From positions 87,598,001-87,662,000 of the forward strand of contig CP136892.1 in NCBI GenBank assembly GCA_034359265.1: a stretch of DNA of 64,000 bases. The letters are read 5' to 3'. The notes under the pieces are model-generated. The model worked only from the letters and a program-made list of their open reading frames with translations. It was not told the DNA's origin and ran no database searches. A program made the translations under genes and the position numbers. Of the stretch, positions 11,222-20,688 are shown in pieces. The number at the start of each line of letters is the position of its first letter. The stretch's first letter is position 1. This DNA is from Canna indica. Taxonomy: Eukaryota; Streptophyta; Magnoliopsida; Zingiberales; Cannaceae.

Positions 11222-14162
11222 ATGAGAGAGCCTTCCAGCAAAACTAGACACCCTTCCATGATAATGTTACTCTGCTTGATGCTTGAGCTTTTCCTACTTA
11301 TTATGCCATCATCATGCAAGGGGTGCTTCAAAGCAGAGAGAGCTGCTCTCTTGGACTTCAAAGCTGGCGTCGTCGACGATCCTTCCTATCGATTGTCCTC
11401 ATGGAAAGTAGTTGAAGACTGTTGCAAATGGAGCGGCGTGGTGTGCGACAACCATATTGGCCACGTCGTGGAGCTCAACCTCCAAAATGGCCACGTCGTG
11501 GAGCTCAACCTCCAAAATGACCATTATTATTATTATAACTCATCGTCGGCTATGAAGGTCGGCTTCCTGAATCAGTCATTGCTCTCTCTAACTCATTTGG
11601 ATCGACTCAACCTCAGCTACAATGACTTTGGCGGCATTCAAATCCCAGACTTCATGGGTTCTTTTCCCAAATTGAGGTACCTTGATTTGTCTTATTCTAA
11701 CTTCAGCGGCAATATTCCTCCCCACCTTGGAAATTTGTCCACCCTTCTCTACCTTGATCTAAAGACTACTTTTGGAACAACCAGAGCTGATCGCTTGGAT
11801 TGGCTGTCGGGTCTCTCCTCCTTGATATATCTCAACATGAAATATGCGAACCTGAGTAACGCCGACCATGAATGGCTACCAATGGTCAACATGCTGCCCT
11901 CCTTGCATGAATTGCATTTGGCATATTGTGACCTTCAAACACTCCCCTCTTCTCTTTCGTATGAAAATCTCAACCTCACTTCTCTCACAACTCTTGATCT
12001 TGGCGGTAACAACTTCAACTCCACCTTACCCACTTGGCTATGGCAACTCAGCAGCCTCTCATATCTTGATCTTCGTGATAATTACTTGCATGGTGTCATA
12101 CCTTCTGGGATCGGGAATTTGACGTTAAATATGGAATTTAACGTCCCTTACATATCTAGATCTTAGTTGGAATCAATATTTGGAGATAGGCGGGATTCCA
12201 AGATCAATAACAAATTTCTCCAATTTGGAGACTCTTGCTTTAGCCCAAACCAATTTGAAAGGTCAATTGCCACGCGGGTTCAAGCAGTTGACAAGACTTT
12301 CATACCTTGACCTTAATTCCAATTTACTTTCAGGTGACTTGGCTTCTTGGCTTTTGCATATGACAACAAATTACCATAATAACTCATCAAAGTTTTCCAA
12401 CTTAAACTATTTGGATTTGTCTTATAATAACCTATATGGTAATTTGTCGGAGCTCCACTTTGCCAATCTAACTAGATTACAAACCTTGGTCTTGTCTGCC
12501 AATTCACAATTGACCATGAATACAATGGATGATAACTGGATCCCTCCATTCCAACTTCAATATATTGGATTAGATTCTTGTAAGTTGGGCCCCAGGTTTC
12601 CCATGTGGCTCCATTCACAGAAATCTATCATGGTGCTTTTTTTGACAAATACAAGTATCGAAGACTTCCTACCGGATTGGTTTTGGAATATTTTTAATTC
12701 CTCCAATGTGTATGCAATAGATCTCTCCCATAACAATATCATTGGCACTTTGCCACCATCCTTGGAGAGTATGATAACAACTTTGTCGGCTCTAAATTTG
12801 CGCAATAATTTGTTCCAAGGCCTAATTCCAACTTTGCCACCTAATCTTTATGCACTAGATCTCTCTAGCAATTCTTTTTCGGGACCACTCCTCCATCTGC
12901 CATCCAATTTGGAATTCTTATATCTCTCGAATAATCATATTAATGGGACAATTCCATCCCACATCTGCAACATGACAAATCTATATAACTTGGATCTATC
13001 TCACAACCAAATATCTGGAAAAATACCTCAATGTTGGCGGGAGAAGGCACCATATCTTGAATATATTAATTTGGGAAGTAATATGCTTTCAGGGGAGATT
13101 CCTCACTCCATTGGAAACTCGGACTTTCTTCTGTTCTTACACTTAGATAATAATAGTCTCCATGGACATATTCCATTGTCACTACAAAATTGCAGCAACT
13201 TGGCTTTTCTTGATCTTGGCAACAATAAATTCTCGGGTGACATACCAACGTGGATTGGAGTAGGCCTTCCAAATCTGGAAGTACTGTTACTTCGGTCCAA
13301 TATGTTTTCAGGCAACATTCCTCCACAAATTGGACAACTGAGCAATCTTCAAATTATTGATCTTGCAAATAACCAATTGTCGGGGCCTATACCACACTCT
13401 TTGGGCAATCTTAGTGCAATTAGAAACATGTCACAGTCAATGTATGCCACAACTTTCGATTATTGGTATTTCAATGGTGTATACGATAGTTTGGATTACA
13501 AGCAAACCATAATTATCAACACAAAGGGATATACATATAACTATTCATCTATCGTCGGATATGTGAAGAGCATTGATCTTTCCAACAATAATTTATCTGA
13601 AAATATACCTCGTGAAATAGGAGCTCTTTCAGACCTTCAAAATCTCAATTTGTCCGGAAACAAATTGCAAGGAGAGATTCCTAGTTCTATTGGCAATATT
13701 AAATCATTGCAGTCTCTGGATTTGTCATTCAATAAGTTTTCTGGCGTTATTCCAGAAAGCTTGTCCCAACTGAATTATTTGGAGCACTTGAATATGTCAT
13801 ACAATAATTTCTCTGGAAGAATACCGTTGGGGAAGCAACTCCAAACACTAGATGACCCTTTCATTTATGCAGGAAACGCCTACCTATGTGGATTTCCACT
13901 TAATAAAAGTTGCTCAATTGTTGACATTGCCAATAGTACTGCAGAGGAAGCAAATTCGGAGAAATTATGGCAATATGTTAGCATTGCAATGGGCTTCGTG
14001 GTAGGACTTTGGAGTGTATTTGTCATCTTGCTATTCAAGAAAGATTTCAAGTTCATTTATTTTCGATTGATTGACAAGATCTGCAATGAGATTTATGTGC
14101 AAGTTATAGTTTCATATGCTCGATTTATGAGAAAATTAAATGGGACTAGACCAGAAATCTAA
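11222..14162 (+). pseudogene. LRR receptor-like protein 1 (RLP, EIX2/Cf type), frameshifted
   Basis: RLPs are plasma-membrane immune or developmental receptors with extracellular LRRs and no kinase; they signal with partners such as SOBIR1 and BAK1. The frame opens with a hydrophobic signal peptide (MIMLLCLMLELFLLIMPSS). The LRRNT cap follows (CFKAERAALLDFKAGVVDDP, then SSWKVVEDCCKWSGVVC), then a long run of LxxLxxLdLsxNxxxGxIP repeats. Near the end are a membrane span (YVSIAMGFVVGLWSVFVILLF) and a short basic tail. The gene is intronless, as is usual. The first frame stops at 12166. The LRR frame resumes from about 12135 (SLTYLDLSWNQYLEIGG) and runs to 14162. The break coincides with 19 extra bases near 12108-12130 relative to RLP2, giving a shift of +1. 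There is also a 30-bp tandem duplication at 11459-11518. A truncated secreted N-terminal protein of about 314 residues is possible. The start is ATG 11222; the GTG two codons upstream is not used. Confidence 0.9.
11459..11518 (+). repeat. 30-bp in-frame tandem duplication in RLP1
   Basis: Two consecutive copies of a unit encoding GHVVELNLQN lie in the first LRR after the N-terminal cap. RLP2 has a single copy at the equivalent place (about 20928-20950). The duplication preserves the frame and lengthens this repeat by ten residues. Confidence 0.9.
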
Positions 14163-14948
14163 CGTGGTGAAGACGACTGCAGGTATCAGTTAAGCGCACT
14201 TCAATTAATTATTTCAATATCACTTACAGCATTCTATATATATATTCCTTGATTTAACTATTTTTTAATAGAATACATGAGAACCTTTAAATATATTTTG
14301 TCTTAAGTAAGAAGATGTGCGGTAGATTATATTATCGATCATTTGGTACAAGAATGGAAAATAGTGGAATATATTTACTTACTTTCGTCTTCTTGCCATT
14401 TAAATAGTTAAAAACGATTGCTTGATTTTTCTCTCGAAGAAATTGGAAATGTGAAACTCGATCATAATTAATTAAATTATTTTCATGTAAATTAGCAATC
14501 ACATAGAACTAATGGAGAGTGGATTCTTCACATAGAATTAATTATCTATTTGATGCGGTAGTTGAATGGGTTAAGGCCTGTCATATATTGTTACTTAATT
14601 GTCCATTATCACCACAAATGTATATGTGTTGGAATCAGATTTTGTTTTTTTTTTCAATTTCAAAATGATTATCTTGTTCACCTTTTAATGAACACAACAA
14701 ATATAACTAAGTTTTTATCTTCATAATCAATTAATATATGATATATAAGCAATAAGGATGATATTCGAGTGCATATAATGATTTCTCGTAGCCATCAGCT
14801 ATTGACTATATATAGTGTTGCATGCAGTTGTAGAATTGTTTAAATACTATGGACTAATACTTAGTACTCGGCATTTTACACTATCTTGCAGATGGGAAGA
14901 AGAGGTTGAAGAGGTTGATGGCATTTTACACTAATACTATGGACTAAT
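14163..14948. other. 3' flank of RLP1, duplicated behind RLP2
   Basis: AT-rich sequence nearly identical to 23473-24300 behind RLP2, so the duplicated block extends well past the stop codon. It may hold the 3' UTR. Near 14845-14945 the motif ACTAATACTTAGTACT and the GCATTTTACACTATC stretch are locally duplicated around the following insertion. I see no gene. Confidence 0.8.
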
Positions 14949-16411
14949 AGGAGTTGAGTGAAGGGAGCTTGTATTGTATGAAATATGGTGAATTTAAAAA
15001 TTATTAGGGTATTTTTATAGTTGATAGTAGAGTCGTCGGATCGAATCGAGGTGAATACCAAAGTTGCATGTTTTTGCGTGCTGAACGCGATGGTGGTGTC
15101 GGATTTCCGATCAGAGGCCATTTGGTAGGTCTTTTTTTATATTTTAGTGTTATTCAGTGATTAATATTTATTAATTTAATTTGATAAATAATTGAATAAT
15201 ATAAAAATATAATATTGATTTAAAGGGTGATTTAGGGGTAATTGGTTGGTGTAAGCTTGAGTTTGATTCCCGTTGTAGCCGACGAATTATTGTTGGGTGA
15301 AATGATGGATTTACCATTTTACCTCCATCTGCTTGATATTGCTTCTAATTCCGTTGAACTTATGTTGTATATTATTGTTGGACATGTCATGTAGATAATT
15401 GCATGTGTTATTGTTGATCATGGTGATATACATTATTGATGTTGATATTTGATCATGATATTATGTTGTTGCTTATGGTGTTATTATTTTGATCATGTCA
15501 TCATCATTTGGAGTTGTTATATTGTTGATATTGGTGATGTTATTTGTTATCTATTGATCATGATGATACACCTTGTTGCATTGTTGGAGTTGAGTTGTCG
15601 ACCTGGAGGCTACGGCCTCGAAGAGGACTTCGGTCCAGGACCATTTTATTGCGGTACCCTCCAGACATGGGTGAGGGTATGGATATTGACTAGTCACTTT
15701 GGGCACCTTCGGGTGTGCGGATGTCCGATACAACGCCCGTCGGGCTACCTACTTGGTGGGGGTAGTCGCGTCGCCGTTGGAGCGGACGGTTGATGTCACT
15801 CTACAGGTGGTAGAGTGCGGGGTTTTTACCCAACAGTCCATACGCTCGATGATTTGGTCGACGTTGATTAGGAGTAGGCGTGGAACATTTGTTGTACATC
15901 TATCGCCTTTGACTTCATCTTAGGCCATATTGTTGTTTATTGTTGAGTTGACATCTTATTCATGTTGTTGACGATATTGTGGTACTCTTACTCAGCATTT
16001 TTGCTTACTCCTGTTATTATTGCTTCAGACTTGCAGGGGAGAGCTGTCGATCTATAGACCGAGATGTAGATAGTCGGTAGATAGCAGGTATCTGGAGCTT
16101 TGATATGGCGATAGTTTTTGTATCTTGTCTTACTTTGTCGTCTTTCGATACTGATGATTTTGGAGTTTCGTAAATATATATTATCAAATACTCTGTTTAA
16201 CATTGTACTTAACTAAATTATCTTTTGTCGTATATACATACTTATCATTCGGCTTTTTGAAGAAATTATCTGGTTTATAATATATTTTATTATGATTTCT
16301 GATGTGTATCAATGATTTTCCTTCCGCTGCGTGGGTTTCGAGTCGCCCACTGTCGCGCGTCGGAACGGGACCGCCTCAGGGCATGGGGGTGGACCCGAAC
16401 CGGGGTGTGAC
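14949..16411. mobile_element. LTR-like insertion (probable solo or degenerate LTR)
   Basis: This 1.46-kb segment is absent from the matching RLP2 flank (near 24270). The 6-bp sequence ACTAAT stands on both sides (14943-14948 and 16412-16417). The right end reads GGACCCGAACCGGGGTGTGAC, the style of a Ty3/gypsy LTR end. The central part (15590-15870) is much more GC-rich than its surroundings and has no coding frame I recognise. The left end does not start with TG, so the assignment as a solo LTR is uncertain; another kind of non-autonomous element is possible. Confidence 0.6.
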
Positions 16412-16655
16412 ACTAATACTTAGTACTCAGCATTTTACACTATCTTGCAGATGGGAAGAAGAGGTTGATCGAGCTGGAAATTAACATGTTGAAGATGGAT
16501 TTGAATAAGATCACAACTACACTTGCTTAAAAGTTTACATTAGCAATATATAGTTTCATATATTTCCTTGCGTTATGTACTGCTTGGTTAATTCTATGTC
16601 GTTGGAGAATTGCTTGATTATTTTATTCAATGATGAAATAAATGGTCATGTCATA

Positions 16656-18908
16656 TATATGTATCATATTAGTATTACGTTTCAAATTAATAAGGTGGGA
16701 CTTGTTTAGTTGTTTTATATATTATATATTATGTTTAATTTGAAGAGTATAAACTTAGAGTTAATTTTATGTATATTTCTTCCAAGTTTCAAAATAAGTT
16801 CATTCTCTTTATTCTATATATGGATGTGGGCTAATGCTATTATGATTTACGAGGATCACTGAATTAATTGCTTTGTAATGGTGTCAGTACTGAAAAGTTT
16901 GTTTTTTTGGAGGGAAAAGGAGTAGGCCTACTTGACTTAAGCTTATCAAAATTAATTAAATAATACAAAATTATAAGGGGAGCATTATAAGAATATATAC
17001 GGATTTGAATGCCCGTTAATTTAACCTACTCGAATGCTCATGTTAAGATATTAGAATCTTTTGTTAGGTAACATGAGGACCAAAGTACTAATACTTCGCT
17101 CCAATTTGCTTTCAGATTGTATACATCCACAAATATTTGGACAAATTGAGCAATCTTCAAATTATGAATCTAGCGGATAACCAACTGTCGAGGCATATAC
17201 CATACTCTTTTGGCAATCTTAAAAGTAATGCTTGTATCGACCTTATTGACGTCGCTCTTCGATGAATATCTAAACACGCCACGTCCGATGCATCAATTTT
17301 TGTCTAACTCAATTCAAAAAGAGTGTCTAACAACATACTAGAATATTAAACTTAGTTAATATTGTAATCATGCAAACTTTGATATGAATCATAAACATAA
17401 TTGCATTTCAAAAATCATATATTTCTATAATTATTACAAGTCAAAATTGATTAATTATTTGATAAGAAAATCCAAGAGGACCTTGACTTTGAAGTCGTGC
17501 AATTAATTAATTTGTCATGTAATAATTTAACACATCGAATAATTAATTAATTCAGAAATAATAGAGTTTGAATACATATATATACCGGTAGACATCATCA
17601 CACACTTTGTTGGAGACCACATGTTTGAAATTTGGAATATATGTAGAAATTTCGATGGCACGGTAGAACTAATCAATATTTCAATTAAGCAACTAATCAA
17701 TGTAGAAATTTCATGGCATGGTAGAATTTTTGGTTTAGGTACGTCGATTGCGTAGAAATAATTGTCATGTAATTATAAACATCAAATCATTTTGAAATAG
17801 TCATCATAATGCATTTATTCTCTAATAAATGACATATATATCCTCGCCACTTGGTAGTGATCGAATCCAAGAGGAGACCTTGACTTTATAGTCGTGCAAT
17901 TAATTTGTCATGCATGTAATAATCGAATCGAACGCCAGAAATAATTCATTAAGAAATAGTAGAGTTTCTCTTTTTTGAAATAATAGAGTTTGTGGCAACA
18001 AAAAAAGATAGAGTTTTGAACCTCAATCGATGCATAGACACGTAGAATAATTTAGACAAGAAGAAAATAATACATGGTCAGTGACTCGAAGAAGACTTTG
18101 ACTTTAATACATGGTTAGTGACTCCGAAGAATTAGACTTTGACTTTTATGTCGTGTAAAATTGTCACGCAGTTAATTAAAATCTTCGAATAATTTCTAAA
18201 TAATTAACTCTCTTATAACGACAGAGTTTGATTTTTGTTTAGGTATATGCAGATAGACATGCAAATAATTAACATATATTTATGACCACAAATAATAGAC
18301 TTGGATTTTAATATATAATTTGTAAATAGTAAAGGAAAAGATAAAAAAAATGCTCAATATATATCTCTTCCAGAACATTTATGTAAAACTAACTATTTTA
18401 TATAATTATATTTTAAGTAAATTATGATCATCATAAAAAAAAAGTTCTGTAAATAACAAGATAATACATAAATATATATAGATGTTAAAATCTTGTAAAT
18501 ATTTTCATTAAAAAAACCATAACTATAACGAAATGATTAAGTAATATATTACTTATAATCATATTATATATTTAAAACTTGAATTATAGAGTTAAATAAT
18601 GACCTTTTAAAAAAATTAAAAGATAGTTTAAATATATTAAATTTATATTTTTCACTTTTCATATATAGTTACTCACCTTATTAATGAATAATTAATTATT
18701 AAAAGAAGGATTTGGAAAATATATATATAATCGTGATCTATCAAAAATATATAAGTTGAGTAACATAAATAAAATATGATTTTCAATTACCACGGTTCCA
18801 ACAGGAACAAATTAAATGAAATAAATTAATCCTTGGACAATAACTCCTAAAAGATTTTAAATTTCAAGTCTAATCAATTGTCATGAAACTGAGTGTCAAA
18901 TCATTTTG
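16656..18908. repeat. RLP intergenic spacer copy C
   Basis: Third copy of the spacer. It joins directly to RLP 3'-flank sequence (16412-16655) without any TADA piece, and so shows the ancestral junction that copies A and B have lost. It differs from A and B by scattered substitutions and a better-preserved LRR relic at 17078-17235. It ends at about 18908, where unrelated AT-rich sequence begins. Confidence 0.85.
17078..17235 (+). pseudogene. Decayed LRR fragment of an RLP gene (spacer copy C)
   Basis: This is the best-preserved copy of the relic. CAAATTGAGCAATCTTCAAA, GATAACCAACTGTCG and CTCTTTTGGCAATCTT parallel RLP1 at about 13330-13412 (QIGQLSNLQIIDLANNQLSG, then SLGNL). Frame-breaking indels are present. 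Confidence 0.8.
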
Positions 18909-19275
18909 AATTTAATTTAGGGTAATTATATGGATATATCATGAATTTGAACTTTGTTTCAAATATATCCTAAATTTATATTTCACCAAATTATATTATG
19001 AACTATTAAATTTGTATAAATTGCATTCTTTCGTCAAAATTTTATCACCTATCCTATTAATCGTGTGACGTGGTCTACACACATGGATTAAAAAAATATT
19101 ATTTTTAAATTTGATTAAAAATTATTATTTTTAAATTTGGTTAAAAAATTATGCAAAAGCATGGTAATTTGACATGGATTAAGATATTTTTTAATTTAAA
19201 AACTTATTTTTAATTAATCCACTTCAGCTGCATCTGAGGAGATACTCAATCGTCGTCAGCGACCGCAGCAGAAAG

Positions 19276-19554
19276 ATGAGCTCCCCTTCTTCTCTCACCG
19301 CCTCCTCACCCCTGCACAGGGCGGTGAACAAGAGGGAGCACATGGGAAGGAGCCATGACGTGCAGAGCGACCTCAAGAACCTCAGCTTCGCATCCATGGA
19401 CGAGGAAATCTACGACTCTGATGATGACTCGAGATTGTCCTTCACCTCCTCAACCTCATCGTCGTGCACGTCAAGGTCGAGGAGAAGTTGGGAGGAATAC
19501 GAGAATAGAAAAGAGATGAAGCCAATGACTCCGCATCATATCTCCACTGGATAG
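19276..19554 (+). CDS. 92-codon Ser/Asp-rich ORF, unrecognised; possible captured gene fragment
   Basis: I do not recognise this protein. It opens with ATG at 19276 and is rich in serine, arginine and acidic residues. It has a SFASMDEEIYDSDDD segment, then SRLSFTSSTSSSCTSRSRRS, and it ends in HHISTG. There is no signal peptide, membrane span or known domain. Its codons are GC-rich (for example AGCTCCCC, GACGTGCAGAGCGACCTC) in a very AT-rich setting, as expected of a coding exon picked up by a transposon or a retained gene end. It could also be chance, but the composition argues against that. Expression is unknown. Confidence 0.45.
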   Translation: MSSPSSLTASSPLHRAVNKREHMGRSHDVQSDLKNLSFASMDEEIYDSDDDSRLSFTSSTSSSCTSRSRRSWEEYENRKEMKPMTPHHISTG

Positions 19555-19689
19555 AATTTAAAAATCATATAATCACATAATAAGAGAAACTAAAAAAATT
19601 ATTGGTTTAATATCTCTATGGGTGTGGTTTTTAAAAACCGCAGCTAATCCGATGCAGCTTAAAATGAACTTTGTTGTATGTTTTTTTTT

Positions 19690-19745
19690 GTCAAATTAAT
19701 ACAAGTATTGAAGACATCCCGCAGATTGGTTTTGAAATGTTTTTA
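19690..19745 (+). pseudogene. Small RLP relic inside the mosaic
   Basis: The words ACAAGTATTGAAGACATCCC and GATTGGTTTTGAAATGTTTTT parallel RLP1 at about 12648-12692, which encodes NTSIEDFLPDWFWNIF. It is too short and mutated to encode anything. Confidence 0.7.
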
Positions 19746-20210
19746 AGGGAAAATTTTAAATATATCATATATTTTGAGATTTTTATCATTTGCGATATGC
19801 ATTTTTATTTTTCTCAATTGAATCTCATATTTTCATATTTATTTCAATTGAATTCTATCGTATAATTTTCGATAGCCGCCCATTAAACTGATGATGATGT
19901 GACTTGCTGGCGTGTAATAAAAAATTTAATATTATAATTTCATAACTTGAAAACTAACGTTAATTGTCCTAAATATATAGAAACAATTCACAAGAGATAA
20001 ACAATCTATCTAAGGTATTGTAAATATCACTCTCCTCCAAAATAGATCAATTTAACATATATTTTCTTTCATAAAATTCAAACGTGTTCTTGAAAAAAAA
20101 AAATCAGATTTGCTGTCTGAACTTTTCTATTTCAACTTTGTAAAATCTTGGAGGAATTTTGTCATAGCATTTAGCAACAACATATAGTGACAAGATAAAT
20201 TTCTTAAGGA

Positions 20211-20688
20211 CAGTGATCAAAACATCAAATAATTTTGAAATAGTAATCCTAATGCATTTATTCTTTGATAAATGGCACCGACTTGGCACTGGATCCAAGA
20301 GGACCTTGACTTTAAAGTCGTGCAATGAATTTGTCATCATGCAATAATTGAACACCTCAAATAACATAAGTCCTCTAACAATAATATATTCCTACAAAGA
20401 CTTTGAAAGTGTCAAATCATTTTGAAATAGTCATCCTAAAGCATTAACTCTATGATAATGATTCATAATATAATTAAATAATAGAGTTTGAATTTCAATT
20501 ACTTATACATAGACGGGCAGGTGACTTGTTTGTAGAAATAGATAGGCAGACTTGACTTGTTTGGAGAAAAAGTAACATAATAACATAATAAAGACCTATA
20601 TAAATAGAGAATTAGGTGATGAACCTCCCCACTCAATATAATTCTTATAAATAGCTCCCGGCTCTGATTAATAATAGAGTGAAAATTA
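20211..20688 (+). promoter_or_regulatory. RLP2 upstream region with TATA box
   Basis: Spacer-derived sequence precedes RLP2. CCTATATAAATAG at 20594-20606 is a good TATA box about 85 bp before ATG 20689. Further upstream, 20304-20319 has CCTTGACTTTAAAGTC. It contains a WRKY-type W-box core (TTGACT) overlapping a perfect 12-bp palindrome (GACTTTAAAGTC). The functional role is inferred only. Confidence 0.55.

Larger units (their letters stand above)
18909..20210. other. Mosaic insertion replacing the end of spacer C
   Basis: This stretch does not match spacers A or B. Two similar AT-rich segments (about 18912-19080 and 19745-19920) contain the words AAATATATC and GTGACxTG and look like diverged copies of one repeat. 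Between them lie a GC-rich 92-codon ORF (19276-19554) and a small RLP relic (about 19690-19745). After about 20210, spacer-like and RLP promoter sequence resumes. Confidence 0.6.

Noticed and set aside
12060..12200. Intron explanation for the RLP1 frame break
   Set aside because: No GT-AG pair removes the 19 extra bases in frame, RLPs of this type are usually intronless, and RLP2 shows an uninterrupted frame with only a stop codon.
13066..13345. Minus-strand ORFs inside the RLP genes
   Set aside because: They are shadows of the LRR coding frame and occur identically in both paralogues only because the genes are similar.
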